From assembly GCA_026874595.1 (NCBI GenBank), contig CM049315.1, positions 62,369,389 to 62,433,388 of the forward strand: DNA of 64,000 bases, given 5' to 3'. The stretch comes from Sipunculus nudus. Its lineage: Eukaryota > Annelida > Sipuncula > Golfingiida > Sipunculidae. Positions 23,045 through 36,235 of the stretch are shown here, in pieces; position 1 is the first letter of the stretch, and the number at the start of each line of letters is the position of its first letter. The notes beneath the pieces were generated by a model. It saw only the letters and a list, made by a program, of their open reading frames with translations. It had not been told where the DNA came from and did not search any database. The translations under genes and the position numbers were made by a program.

Positions 23045-24210
23045 TAAGATATTGATAATATTACTTAAGGAATAAGTATAACCCTTGTTCAACATACATA
23101 TTGTGTAATCCTAGTCTTTACCTAACGGTTTCTGTGGGGTAGGACCACGATTAACTCTTCTTTTCACTGTAACACTTGCTGACTTGACAGCTTTTCTTAT
23201 GGGACTACGTATCAACTTCGTCACTTTCCTTAGCCCAGCAAAGATTTGCGGGACAAAAAGCTTGTAAACAAATCCTGGTCATGAGGGTAGCAGAATGTAA
23301 GCGCCTCCGGCCACAGCTGACAGCCTAAGGTCACTTGGGTCATACACAGACGTACCAGATACACCACTCCCTATATAGCTACAGCTATACCCCTAAGACC
23401 TTCAGAATTTTAATAATCTGAGGGATCGAGCAAAATTCATTTGTTGTCAGACCTCAAAGTACACCAGGGTCTGACTCCATAAATCAGAGATTTAAAAAGA
23501 CGGGGTGCCCTCTTCTAAAGCAGCCCCCTGTATCATACGCCCATGCATGCAACCGGGGTGCTGGCCGATGAACGGTCAGTGATTTAAAAAAAAATGTAAC
23601 AAATCTGGCTCACGGGCGGTCTCGGCTGGGCCCACTAAAAATCTGTTCACGTTTTGATACTGATACATGGCTACTATAAAATGGTTTTCATGTCATAATA
23701 GGTCGATGAAGTGGGACCAAATTGGAAGCGTAATATGACTCCTTATTGAATAAGAGTACGATAAACCTGACATACCTTCATGCTCATGCTGAGGTTTGCT
23801 ATGCAGACCACTTTCAAGCTCCCCGACAAGAGAGAACCTTTATGTACACCTGTGAGCCGTTAACCAAATCCTGTACCTAGCTTCGTAAGCACGTTGCCAG
23901 TTGGGCTGGAAGCGTAAGTACAGCTTGCACTGTAGGAACGCGGTAGCCACAAATAGCAACCAGCTGATTAGGCCTACACAGCTGACTTTTGTTGAAAGAC
24001 CGTGTGTCCTGAAAACTGCACGGGATGGTTGGTGTCAGTTTTAATAGACAGGGCAGTAATCGTTAATCGTAACTACCGATCCTTTTTTTAATGTTCCCAG
24101 GGTAATTTTCCCGTGGAAATTTTTGCATCTTGCATATTCAAGTGGATAAATTGCATGTTTTCATAAATTAGCAGAAAATAATGTACAACAATGAAATACA
24201 TTGTTAGCAT
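23045..24210. other. No gene seen
   Basis: Somewhat more GC-rich than its surroundings but without a convincing open frame, RNA gene or recognisable repeat. Confidence 0.4.
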
Positions 24211-25042
24211 TGTTACATGTTTTTTATTTTGTTATGCGCAGGATTTTAGATAGCTAAACGTGTTTGACATTCTGATTCGTGTTAGGCGCAAGCCCTGTGC
24301 GTTGCTATGGGAACCGCACTTGTTGAACCTTGGCCTGCTCGCAGAGTGTAAACACACAGCGTGTTCGAAGTGTTCTAAAACCTTCGAGTCTGTTCTTTGG
24401 AATTTTCCATGCCTAGAAGTTTCTGGACTTTGGGTGAAAAGGACATAAATAGGGGCTGTGTGTGTTTAGAGCCGGGAAAAAAGAAAATACAATCGGGCAA
24501 TAAAGGGTGTGACTTTCTCGTCAGTCTTGGGACTTACTCCGATAATTGCAAAGTTACAGATATTCTACGGACTTTATACAGACTTTATACAGATTTTATA
24601 CAGATTGTCTTCAGTTTGCCTTTGGGATTTTACCTGAACTTCACTTCTGAATTACAACAGATTGTCTTCGAGATTTATTTGGACTGTTCACCAGGAAGAT
24701 TTACTTGAACTGTTCATTGGATTATTTGTGCTAAAAGACTCTTGTTGGACTGTGACAGTTGTGGTATCCAGAAATCAAAGCCTAGGAGCCGGACTCTGGT
24801 GATGTACATTTTTTTATTCTTGTTATGTCTTAAAGACTGTGCAATTGTATTGGTTTAGTGTATTGTAATGTTAGGATTGTTCCAAGAATTAATTATAATT
24901 ATTCGTTAACAAAAAACAGTGATTTCTTTATTCATTCCCCTAGCATTTCACGCTGCCCAGTGTTGCTGATTTTTTTTTTATCTCATAACAAAAATTTCTC
25001 TTCGTCACGATTACGTGATCTGTTATTTTAAGGTTCCGTCAC
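24211..25042 (+). repeat. LTR-like repeat family, copy D
   Basis: Starts TGTTACATG and ends near GGTTCCGTCACG. It keeps CATAAATAGGGGCTGTG near 24,445, TTTTATACAGACTTTATACAG duplicated three times near 24,569-24,604, GTTGTGGTATCCAG, and TTCGTTAACAAAAAACAG. The AATAAA is altered to AATTAA. An extra ~35-bp segment after GGTATCCAG sets it apart. Confidence 0.65.
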
Positions 25043-25489
25043 GGTATATCTGAATGTAGACAGAGTAATTAATTTGGTTAAAAAATTCAAATATTATCAA
25101 ATATAACATCAGCTTACACAAAATATGGATTTCAGAAAATAAACTGCAGATAAAATATAAAAATAAGACCATTTTTTTTCAGTGTATTATATTTCAAATG
25201 GACATCAAAATGTGCAATCACAAGAAGAATTGTATCGCATGAATTGTATAGCATCTACAGATATAGATTAATTCGTCAAAAAATGTTTCAAAACACAGCT
25301 GAGAAATTATAGAATGTACCTCAGTATAAAATACAACAATATGTGTTTGGATGTAAGGGATGAGAGTGATGTCTGCGAAATGACATAATAAATATGCTAT
25401 TTTTTATGAAGATCAAATCACCTAAAATCATATTCTATTCAAAATACATTTAATTTGTCATTAAACCATTAGTTTTGCTTAATTTTTAG

Positions 25490-27920
25490 CTCAGCTGACT
25501 TTCAGTCATGCTGGGCTATAGCGATGGGTCTTTGTCCGGCGTCCTTCCGTCTGTCCGTCCGGCCGTCCGTCCGTTAGCAGGGCACAAATCGTAACCATAG
25601 GGGCTAGAGCCATGAACCCTAAGCAGATTTAGAGGTTCTAAAAGATCTCCTTGCAAACCTGAAATTAGCTCACTGCGACCTATATTCTCGAAGTTATGGG
25701 GTGTGTTTGCACCCCCAAGAAATAATTCTTTTAGTCAAAATTTTCATCCCAAACCTTCCATCTTTCACATACAGCTCACCTACAAACAGGGGAAGAACCA
25801 TAATTATTTTGAGGTCACAAGGTCAAAGGTCAAGGTCACAGAACCAACTTCTCTGAAAAGCCTCAGGATACATTTTAAGCCAAACCTTTCATCCCAATTC
25901 TTTGATCTTTCACATATAGCTCACCTACTAAGTGGGAGAAGAATCCTATAGATGTTGAGGTCACAAGGTCAAAGGTCAGGGTCACAGGTTCCACTTCTTT
26001 GAAAAGGTTGTGGACACATTTCAAGCTAAACCTTTCATTCCAAACCTTTCAGCACTGATGTCGCTTCTCTGCCAACAGGGGAAAAGACCTGTCGATTTTG
26101 AGGTCAAAGGTCAAGTTCACAGCACCCTCTTCTTGCGACGAGTCATTTTCAGCAAACTTTTCAATATATACTTTCCATCTGTCATATATGGCTTAACTAC
26201 CAATAGGAGAAGAAGCCTATTGATGTTGAGTTCAAAAGGTCAAAGGTCAAGGTCACAATATTGTTCTAAATGCTTGTGAACATATTTCAAGTGAAACTGT
26301 TCAACCCAAACCTTCAGTCTTTCACATATGCCACATCTATGCATCACTGAATTTGATTCAAACTTCATATTTATGGGTCTTTTTGCATGAAGAAATAACT
26401 AATTGATTTTGAGGTCAGCTGGTCAGGAGGTTAAAGGTTGCAGGTCTAAGTTATTCACTCATTGGTTGCCAAGTAATTACACCCGGCCAGATGTAAGTGG
26501 TTAGTAGTTACCCATCATTTAGAAAGAATCCAGTTGATATGTGGGCAAAAGGCCAAGGTCATAGGTCAGGGATGTTCACAATAATTTATTTTGTAGACCA
26601 TCTCTATTTTTCTTGTTTTCTTGTATTTATAACCATATGGCACTCACAACTGGTACATCTCACTATGTGCCCATAATTGTCAGTGACACTTGTGATATAT
26701 GACTCCCTTTTGTATCAGCTCATGGAGTGATAAGGATATATCATTAGTGCATAACAAAAACACTGTTGCCGGAATGCTTTGGCCAGGCATTAAGACTATG
26801 AGAGTTAATTGTTAAGTTTAGCTACTGATTTATAAAATGATGGGAACATTTTGCAGTTTATATCATGGAATCATAGCAATAAACTTAGTTTTCTAGATAT
26901 CTGAATATTATTATACAAATCATCAGATGTACCAGCAAGTGTTTGTTCTGATAATATGTGGGTCTGTTCCTGGATTTAGGATGGCTTTATTTGATTACAA
27001 GACTCTTAGTGATGCTTTCTGCATTTCTTTTCTTTTAGGTTTTGCAGTTTACCTACCCTGCTTACCCCATTGAATAGCAAGCTGATAATTAAAACAAATT
27101 GGACTTGCACTTTTTACATTTGCATGTTCATAAATCTGATATGAGAGCTCTCCAACCTGATCATGCCTTTTGAATTGTTTTGGACATTCATAACTGTTAC
27201 ATTCTTTGAAGCAATTGCTACAAGTTTAGTGTCTTATTGGAGGATGTGTGACTTGTCAGAAAACCATTATGTCTGCCAGGTAGCCAATTTAGAAATCCTT
27301 TTGCCAGGACAGTTTCTGTGATTTTTTTATGATGTTTGGTCCCTTTTAGAGGATGTTTGTTGTTCAATTTCCTACCTGTCAGATATCCAATATGGCCACC
27401 AGGACGCCATCTTTAAATTCCTTTAGAACATATTATCTCAAGAACTATTAAAGTGAATGCAGTGGGATGTATATTAATGTAATCTTGCATTGGGTCAAAG
27501 ATTTCTTAATAAATATGACCATCATTTATGAAAGCTCAGTACAGTTGGCTTGTATTGAATAAAAAATAATATGGAAGCACCCGTTTCACAATAATTCTTG
27601 CATGGATTTCCTTGATCTTTTGCTATATTTTGATCTTATATGTGGCCTGTGTGGTATTCCTTTTGAGACTGACAGGTATCGAGCAAGCTTTGGGATTAGT
27701 TCCTGATAGCTCAACAACCATACATTTTGCCTCAGACCATCATTCACTATGTTTTAACCAGACATATATGATAAGAATTTATGGCAATGTAGAAAGTTTA
27801 AACAAAATTGGCATATAGGTTCTGCAACAATTTTACTTGAAGTTGTGAATTGCAGCCCATGATGTCGCAGGTCATGCTGAGCAGCTGAGCGTCATGACCC
27901 ATGGGTCACTTGTTGTATTT
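25490..27920 (+). repeat. Long dispersed repeat with GGTCAAAGGTCA tandem core
   Basis: Begins AGCTCAGCTGACTTTCAG and a GTCCGTCCGGCCGTCCGTCC run, then has four or five ~135-bp tandem units (25,715-26,360) each containing AAACCTTxxATC, TCACATAT, a GGAxAAGAA word and GAGGTCAcAAGGTCAAAGGTCA. It seems to end near GCGTCATGACCCATGGGTC (about 27,890-27,910). Copies of its first part occur at 30,770-30,975 and inverted tandem units at 14,090-14,420. No coding content found. Confidence 0.6.
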
Positions 27921-28247
27921 GTGTGACTGAAATTCGGATTTGTAATGTCATTTATTCAAAATCTTATATTTTTTTAAGTTTGCGATTCCGGGTATATAAG
28001 TAAAATATTCATATTTTCCATCGGTTTATTCTGGTAGACTAATAGTATGTCAAACTACATACCTTACGAAAATGCACTGTGCAAATAAAAATTTTCTTTT
28101 ACTTTTTTTGTCTTTATTCTGGTTAATTCTATTGGCCTATAAGAACAAAGGGTGTCCTACGACAGCAGAAGGTTTATAAGACTAAAACTAAGTGCAGGTC
28201 ACTGAGGTCCCGCTTCTCCTTTAAGAACTCTTGTAATACCACTCGAT

Positions 28248-28450
28248 CGTTCCTTTGCAACCACTATTGTAATAACGTTCACTATTGTAATAATTATTAC
28301 TATTGTAATAATTATTACAATAGTGGTTGGTAAGGGCCAGTTTTAGCCAACCATATTTGTAATAACGGTCACTATTGTAATAATTATTTCAAAAATGGTT
28401 GCAAATGCAACTACTATTGTAATACTTTTTTAATACAATAGTGGTTGATG
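28248..28450. repeat. TTGTAATAACG-word inverted repeat cluster
   Basis: Consists of CTATTGTAATAACG and its inverse ATTATTACAATAGTGG in alternating orientation, able to fold into several hairpins. The same words form the TIRs at 19,188 and 31,978 and the array at 41,135-42,110. It could be a solo arm or a short miniature element. Confidence 0.6.
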
Positions 28451-29120
28451 TTGTTCGCGGAAATTTTTCCCATATTCGTTGAGATTCTTCTGTAACGATT
28501 TTACCCCCTTTCGTTATAACCCGAGAACCTGGAGTTTATAAATTAATCCGGTCAAGGGTGTACTCCATTAGCAGGTTTTCTGGTCCCCCCTAAGCGTCAC
28601 TTAGTCTTGTTGATTAATTAAGACTGAAAAAATATTAAAAATATCTCTGTGGTTATTCATGTGTGTTGAGACTTCTCGTTGTGTTTTTAGCATCTTAAAC
28701 ATATCTAACTCCCTCTTAAAATAGAGTACATTAACTACAGAAATAACTTCCAGTGATACAAAGGAACAATACAAGTTACATAGAGTGACACACGGCAAGG
28801 GGTCACCCGCTTACGACACGCACAATGACATTTAATTCACAAGGTTTCTGGCTGTACCTAGAAATTAATACGTGATCCCCAAATAAGTGGCCTCACGTCC
28901 GACCGATCGACTAACACGAACTGTCTTTAAAATGCTGAAATTAATCAACCTGTCCCGTTCCAGTACCAACAAATATCTACTGCATAAAGTGACTCTGGCA
29001 GTACTTCACCCGGTCAAGAAATGTTAAACTCACTTCTAAATGTACAGAAAACAAGAGCCCGGCTAAGACATGCTAACCTCTCGATGATCCCTGCCCAATT
29101 GAAGAGCGTTTGTTAGGCCT

Positions 29121-29318
29121 CCAAACGTGAATCTGCACTAAACGTGAAAAATATCCCAAAACCGTTAAATATGTCAAAGTCGCATATTTGAATTTTCACA
29201 ACACGTGAAAAAAATGCCTTCAAACGTGAATCTGCACTAAACGTGAAAAATATCCCAAAACCGTTAAATATGTCAAAGTCGCATATTTGAATTTTCACAA
29301 CACGTGAAAAAAATGCCT
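29121..29318 (+). repeat. Perfect 99-bp tandem duplication
   Basis: Two apparently identical 99-bp units, each with AAACGTGAATCTGCACTAAA and GTCAAAGTCGCATATTTG, lie at the left tip of the long-inverted-repeat element. Because 99 is a multiple of three, a minus-strand frame shows a repeated 33-residue peptide, which I regard as an artefact. The right arm has a single unit. Confidence 0.85.
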
Positions 29319-29849
29319 TCAAACGTGAAAGGCTATCTCCAAACCGTTAACCACAAAACGTGAAAAAATATTATAGGAAAACGAATTCACGTTTTGGTCA
29401 CCGGTAACGTTTTGTGAAATAACGGTTGTGCAGGACACAGGGTCTATTTGCGAGGAAAATTACTGGTTTCACGGTTAGTGCTGCTGTCACGATTCAAGCT
29501 AGCCTCCAAATCGTGAAACTAAAGCCATAGTGTATGCCGAAATAAAAAAAAAAAAAAAACTGGCGCCAGCAAAAAGATTCATGCTTACTTTCAAACATAC
29601 CGGTCACCTTGCTCTTAAATGTTTGCTGTATACGCAAATAGTTGATTTACCTGTATTTAAAAATGATTTAACATCTCAGATCATTAATTTATGACATATT
29701 TATGACATAATAAAATCAATAGAAATTGGAAAAATATAACTTCAAGTCACAGCAGAACACCTTGCAATCAAATTACTGGTAACCCTGCATGCTTGTGAAT
29801 AATAATAAGCTGGTCTGACTGGTCCCTATTCACAAAAGTAAAGCAGACC

Positions 29850-30775
29850 ATTCTTCTTCTCTCCATTCTTACACTGGTTCTGTTTTATATCTTCGTCTCG
29901 CTCCTCTTCTGTCTTTTTTCTCTTTTGTTTGTCCTTCGTCTTGTTTTCTCTTCTCCTCGCCCTTCCTCTTATTCTACTTCGTGATCTTCTTCTACTTTTA
30001 CCTTTTCTACTTCCTCTCCTTCTCCTTCCTTTTCATCTTCTTCATCTCACATTTGTTGATATTTATCTGATTCTTCCCGTCTCAATCTTACTCTTCTCCT
30101 CATTCTTCTGCCTGTTCTTCCCTTACTTCTTTTTCATATTGTCTTCTTCTTTTATTTCTTCTTTTTTTCCTCTTTCGTCTAAATCTCCTTATCCTCCTCC
30201 CTCTTACTCTTTCTAAGTTTCTCATACACCCTCTTGTTCCCCTTCTTCTTTTTCTTATTCGTAGTAGACTTTTCCTCACTCTACTTCTTCTGTTTCACCT
30301 ACTTACTCTTCTTATTGTTCTGCTGCTTGCTCGTCTTTTCAATACCTTATTCTTCCCCTCCTTCTTTTGACACTAATCTTACTTTTTTCTTGTTCTACTT
30401 TTGCTTCTTCCTCCTGATTTTCTTTACCCATCTTTCCTTGTTATTTTTTTAAAATCTTCTTTGAATTTTCTCATGGGTCCTTATGCTCTTTGTCTTTGAT
30501 TTGTACCTCTTCTTCTTCTCTCTCTTGTTCTTATTTTTATTTCTCCTTAGGCTTCTTCGTCTTCTTAATCTACTCACTTTTCTTCTCTTACCTCTTTCTT
30601 TTTCTACTCTGCTGCGTGACTTCTTCTGCTTCTGCTTATTATTATTTTCTGCTTTTATTTTCCTTTCCTTTAATAATTTTCATCTTCTGCCTTTTATTAT
30701 TGGTCTCCTGCATTATGTTCTTCTTCTTGGTCTTTAAACTACTTAAAAGTCTTATACTTTTGCTTCCTTTTTAGC
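29850..30775 (+). repeat. Polypyrimidine tract (left arm)
   Basis: About 0.9 kb of TTCTTC/CTCTTC-rich sequence with few purines. Frames of 60-100 residues translating as Leu/Phe/Ser/Pro are compositional. Its purine-rich counterpart is at 38,640-40,135. Such mirror-poor homopurine-homopyrimidine DNA can form triplex structures; that is general knowledge and not shown here. Confidence 0.8.
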
Positions 30776-30975
30776 CCAGCTCACTATAAGTCATCCGAGC
30801 TATAGTCGTGGTACATTGTCCGTCCGTTCGTATGTCCGTGTGTTAGACTGACACGTTTTGAAACTGTTGGTTCTACGAATCCAGAATTCTGCATACTGTT
30901 AGATGTCCCCAAGATCTCCTACCAAACCAAAAACTGGGTCACTGCGACTTAGTTCCTTCGAGATATTTAGAAAAA
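30770..30975 (+). repeat. Copy of the 25.5-kb dispersed repeat (5' part)
   Basis: Carries TTAGCCCAGCTCACTATAAG, CTATAGTCGTGG, GTCCGTCCGTTCG, AAGATCTCCT and GGGTCACTGCGAC in the same order as 25,490-25,690. Truncated after about 200 bp. Confidence 0.6.
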
Positions 30976-31972
30976 AACTCAAATTTCCATTAATAACCTA
31001 TTATTACACTCAGGACTGCCTAATATCAAAACCACTTATCTGTGTTTTCTTAATATTTATCAGGAGTATTCTCCTATATATTTCCTATATACATGCCAGA
31101 AATTAAGACTGTTAAGTATAGTTTCTATAAGGTATGGGCTTGAACATATTGGACTTTGTTAAAAAATCAGGAAAAATATTCACCCACATTACATGAAAAT
31201 TTATTAAGCTAGATATTTTATTTCCAAGTATATAACTTTGTTTAATTAAGATTAAACTGTATACCCAAAATTAGAACATTGAAATTTGTAATTTTTTAAG
31301 ATATATGCTTAAAAATAAATCAAAACCTTAAATTTTGTCCAATTTTGAACATGGCACTTTTTTTTTCCTGTGATCACTGTTGATTTAAGTTTCACAGAAT
31401 GTAAACATACATATTAAATTTGATTAAATATGAAATTTGAAAATAAAAGCTTGAAAATTATTCTAGTTATTTAATTTTTCTTGAGTCTTCATTGTAGCCA
31501 CTTGCTTAGTTCAGATGCAGGCAACTCAATCTAAGTCACTGGTAGCTAGCTATGCCAGGGTTCCTGAATTGTTACAGTCACTTTGGGAGATCCCCTGCTG
31601 TGACAGGTGTACAGTAATTCTCATTCTTAAACCCCCGCAACCCTCCCCACCAAAACTTTTCTTGAAAAGTAATTCAAGGAGTAATCCAGAAGATGGCAAT
31701 ATTGTGTTAATGAAGCATATTTATTGTTTTGCAAATTTTAAAGATATATTTTTGTAGTAAAAAAATAAATATACATTTGTATGCATGATGTGGTGTTATC
31801 TTGAGATTTATGTTGATGCAATTTAGAATTATGAATCAACTTTTATACAGATATATAAATTATATTGGAAATGTATATAGATATAAACTTAAAATAAAAA
31901 AATGATGATAATAAAATGAGGAACTAATACAAACATTTGTTCATTATTTTCTTGCCTTAGCAGAACTGGAGA
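30976..31972. other. No gene seen
   Basis: AT-rich interior of the long-inverted-repeat element before the nested element. No transposase or other recognisable frame. Confidence 0.45.
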
Positions 31973-32681
31973 TCAGGTGTTACGACACATAATGTAATAA
32001 CCGGCCCATAATGTAATAACGGCCAATATTGTAATAAAAACGACCCATCACGTAATAATCATACCCTGCCCATATTGTAATAAAGCTGGCCCATACTGTA
32101 ATAACGGCCAATTATGTAATAAAAAAACTGCCCATATTGTAATAACGGCCCATATTGTAATAAAAACTACCTATATTGTAATAATCATACCCTACCCATA
32201 TTGTAATAAAACGAGAAGTGGGAAAAACGGCACATATTGTAATAACATATGTTTAAGCTCAAGAATGAATCCCAAATCTAACAGGCGATATGTCGTTTGA
32301 GAATACCTTCTAAAATAACAGCCATTTTGGTTCCTCACTGGTATATGGGATGCAGTCATATGGGAAATCCAGTGAAACAGTCAACATTTATGCTGTCTAC
32401 GTACATTTAATCATTATCTTCTAAACTGCATTTTTTTTACAATATTGGCCTTTTTGCCCATTTTAGCCTCCATCATGCTGATTACAGTAAAGGTGAGGTA
32501 AAGTTATTACAATATTACTCATTTATTTTTACGGTATTGGCCATTATTATAATATTGGCCGTTTTTACAACAAAATAGGCAATTTCTACTACAATATTGA
32601 CCATTGTTACAATATGGGTCGTTACTACAATATGAGTCGTAATAACGACCCATAATATAATAACCGTCCCAAATTGTAATG

Positions 32682-32685
<4 letters not shown>

Positions 32686-32750
<65 letters not shown>
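32686..32750. repeat. (TA)n microsatellite
   Basis: About 65 bp of TA repeats inside the nested TIR element. Similar tracts are at 33,341-33,400, 35,167-35,216 and 36,612-36,665. Confidence 0.9.
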
Positions 32751-32753
<3 letters not shown>

Positions 32754-33338
32754 AATACTAACCAAGGAAAAACCCCTCGCAACAGGCCAATGGGATTGGG
32801 TTAGGAATATTGTTTAGATTCATTTTGTAAATGGCGACATTTCTTTATTCCTTTGAGGCCATGGCATTTACATAATGCTATGAATAGTAATTAGCAAAAA
32901 TAGTAAATAGCAATATAGCATATGACTGACAAAGTAACTGGGGATCAAACTTTACTCCTTCCATTTCCCACGCATTTACTATTACCGATCATTTGCGGGT
33001 AACCGGGGGGGGGGGGTAGATGTTTGACTGAGAAGGGTGAAGGTGGGGCAGGGGTAGCGGGTTAGGGTGGAGAAAGCTGAGGGAGGCTTCCCTTGCGATC
33101 GCTCGGCGACTGCAAACATCTGGTTTTTCATGGATTGTACAGAGAGTTGTAATAATTACTGGGAGGCATTCTCCATGGCTCAGATGGTGGCGTTCGGTAG
33201 CCTTTATAGGTCTTTATAGTTGTTCGTCGATCCTTTAGGTAGACATAATACTGTCACCCTGTTCGATTAAAAAAAAAATGTTTTTTATACTACTGAGTTA
33301 AACCTTCACTGTAGGATGGTTCTGAGTTTGAAGGAATT

Positions 33339-33403
<65 letters not shown>

Positions 33404-33424
33404 GGATGTAATCGCTTTTTGTGG

Positions 33425-33660
33425 ATAAATATATCTCGGTTTGGAATACGTGACAGGGCACACGCTTAGTGTCATTTATATAAAATCCTGGTGTCAGGTA
33501 ACTACCGCACCTGCGGGTCCTTGGTGTGTAATCACCCCCATTACTGAGTTATAACATGGAGGAACTCGCCAAATTTTGCATTCGTTTGTTGTACAAACGT
33601 GATACATGGCTGTGGGGCAGAGCCTTCCAATTATGCAGAGCGCTCACCCTGGTTGGGGGC
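33425..33660 (+). repeat. Dispersed repeat related to 10,280-10,460
   Basis: Shares TGACAGGGCA, CACGCTT, ATCCTGG and GCACCTGCGGGTCCT with the 10.3-kb copy. It immediately precedes LTR-like copy G. Confidence 0.5.
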
Positions 33661-33689
33661 CGACCATGAAAAATCACAAATGATGAACA

Positions 33690-34085
33690 CAAATTTTGTA
33701 ATGGATATAAAAAAATCAGATTCTGTAACACTAGGCAGCGTGAAATGTCTAGGGAAATGATGAAGAAGTCAGTGGTTTTTTGTTAAAAAATAACCATAAT
33801 ATATTCCTAAAACAACCCTAACATTACAAAACACTAAATCAATAAATTATACAGTAAAACAGCGGTATAACAACAAATCAATACAATAACACATTGAAAT
33901 ACACAAAGTGCACAGTACCTGGATACCACCACCGTCACAACGATAAGTTCTTTAAATGTATACTCTCGGAGAATGACAGTCCAGTATAAAGCTCTTGTAA
34001 CAATCCAGAAAGTCCAAATGCACAAAATCCAGGAGAAAGGCTGAAGAAAATCTATAAATGCCGCACTCATCAGATAAGGTCCCAG
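33690..34085 (-). repeat. LTR-like repeat family, copy G (truncated at both ends)
   Basis: Minus-strand copy with GTTAACAAAAAACCACTGAC-like and GGTGGTATCCAGGTACTG blocks; the TATA region and both tips are missing. It is bracketed by two similar words, GGTTGGGGGCCGACCATGAA (33,651-33,670) and GTTGGGGTCGACCGTGAA (about 34,093), which may be a flanking duplication or chance. Confidence 0.6.
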
Positions 34086-35165
34086 AAACTTAGTTGGGGT
34101 CGACCGTGAACATCCTCATGGCTCCTCTGGTTATACCGGAACTCGAACCCGTGATATGTGCACTAAGGAGTCATGTGTGATGTCGAGACCATGGACCCCC
34201 GGTAAAATGCAAAGTTTATCAAGATAATGTTTTGCAAGTTATTAACATAAATGCGCCTACGCGCCTATGATTTTAACATGTTTGAAACGATTGAAATTTT
34301 ATATTCTAATTTTCTCATGAACCTGTTACTAATCTTAATGAAACCATGGTTCACAATTGAAAAAAAATCATATTTTCATACACTAAAATATAACGCATAA
34401 AAATAATAATAATTATCGTAATTATATTAATGATATATATATATACATATATACATATACACGTATATATAACGGTTTTCATATTACCCATATATGCAAA
34501 TCAGCGCCCCCCCCCCCTTCGAATTTCTGGATCCGCTATTAATCATGGCCCCCTACCCTCCCTCAATCCTGGTTACGCCCCTGAATCTCCCCGCTCTGAG
34601 CCCTATGCTCTACCTCTAGAACACAAACCGGCATTTTCATATTGCTGTTTTGTTGTTTGGGCGTAATGTTTTTTTTTTTAAATTAAATTGTAAACTCTTG
34701 CATCGCACGAATAACGAATCCAGGTTTTAACTTCAAATACGTGCTTTAAAGCTCTTAATCTATGCAGCGTGTTATACATATTGACCTAAGACATATCTTA
34801 ACCAATGCATATATGGGCACCTAAAAGTTGCAGCAGTACCTACATTTATAATTTCTAAATCTCGGGAGGTTTCGAGAGATCATATAAAATATTCTCAATC
34901 ATACATAAAGCAAAACGCACTGAAATTTAAAGTTTCATTTATATTTTTTTAAAGATTAAAAATACATTAAAATGTATCGATAATGAGAGTTTTGTATATT
35001 TTATAAGTGTATATTTTTATAAGTGTATTAGCTTTAATGGACCCAGGCGCTTAAATAAATCCTAGAAATGTAGCAAGAAGAAATATTAAGGTGTGTTCAG
35101 CAAACCAAAATTCATTCAATACGTGTTTTTGTTGGGTTTTATTCAGAAGCCAAAATACTACAGCC

Positions 35166-35219
<54 letters not shown>

Positions 35220-35685
35220 TTATATATAAATTATCCTGTTTAAATACTTTATCACCCTATTTAAACACTGATTCAGTAAAAGGATAAACATGAATCATGG
35301 CCGTATTTCGCTCATATTAGCTTGGTCACCGTTTTAAACAGATAGTCATTATATATGTCACCCAGGGTTTTTTCAAACTTGTATGTTCAATTTCACATTC
35401 GTGTCACGAGAAGTCAATATTTGAATTGTCTAAGTTAATTTGCATGAAATTTGAATTATAAAACTATTGACCGATTTTGCGATTCTTGCGATTTTATTAC
35501 AATATGGGCTGGGTATGGTTATTACAATATGGGCCGTTTTTATTACATTATGGGCCATTATTACATTATGGGTCGTTTTTATTACAATATGGGCCGTTAA
35601 TACATTATGGGCCGGTTATTACATTATGGGTCGTAACATCAGGCTTTATTTGCCCTGTATGTATATGCAGCAGTGTTGTTAATCT

Positions 35686-35930
35686 AACCCCCCCCCCTTC
35701 TTTTCCTTTTTTTCTCATTGTTTCTACTTCCTCTACTACATCTCCTTGCTCTTCTTCTTCTTTTTCGTCTTCATGCATTTCTTCTTACAATTCCTGTCCT
35801 CTTTACTGTTACCCTCACTCTTTACTGTTACCTGTATATTTTAATATTCTTTTTTCTTCACTTTTTATTTCAATTCTCTTCTTAGTATAAGTTCTTTCTT
35901 CTTCTTTTTCGTTGACTCTTTTACCAGTAG
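35686..35930 (+). repeat. Polypyrimidine tract (interior)
   Basis: C-run followed by TTCTTCTTTTTC-type sequence, of the same style as the left arm. The frame of 137 residues that covers it is compositional. Confidence 0.7.
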
Positions 35931-36169
35931 ATATATTTATAATTGTCACATCTTTCTTTGGAATAATTCTCTATTTTTTAATTTAAAGTTAAGTTTTAAG
36001 GAAAAAAACTGACCCCATTTTTTACCCCTGTAATTGTTTTGTCTTCTTCTAACTCTTTCTTTCCTGTTTACTTTATATTCTTATTATTCTTATCTAACTT
36101 AGTCATCTTTTAACTCAACATTATCAATATCATCGAAATATTTTTTTCTTAATATTATTAATATTAATA

Positions 36170-36235
36170 ATATTATTATAATAATTATAATATACTATAT
36201 TATTATCATTATTATTATTATTATTTTTATTATTA
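36170..36235. repeat. (ATT/TAA)n-rich tract
   Basis: Run of ATT and ATA triplets with inverted symmetry (AATATTATTA / TAATAATATT). Simple sequence only. Confidence 0.7.

Larger units (their letters stand above)
31978..35638. mobile_element. 3.7-kb TIR element with TCAGG target duplication, nested
   Basis: Left tip TGTTACGACACATAATG, right tip CATTATGGGTCGTAACA, with TCAGG directly flanking both (31,973-31,977 and 35,639-35,643). TIRs extend at least 140 bp on the right (35,495-35,638) and longer on the left (to about 32,230, with more inverted words to 32,680). They are made of ~20-bp words such as GGCCCATAATGTAATAAC. The interior holds (TA)n tracts, LTR-like copy G and a dispersed repeat but no transposase. 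Tips TGTTA...TAACA plus a 5-bp duplication match the larger element it sits in. Confidence 0.8.

Noticed and set aside
29929-30774. Several Leu/Phe/Ser-rich frames of 60-95 residues that look like membrane proteins
   Set aside because: They are translations of a polypyrimidine repeat arm, in several overlapping frames at once.
34095-34205. tRNA-like sequence with a B-box resemblance (GGTTCGAGTTCC on the minus strand)
   Set aside because: The flanking arms do not pair and no A box of good quality is found; at most a very old SINE remnant.
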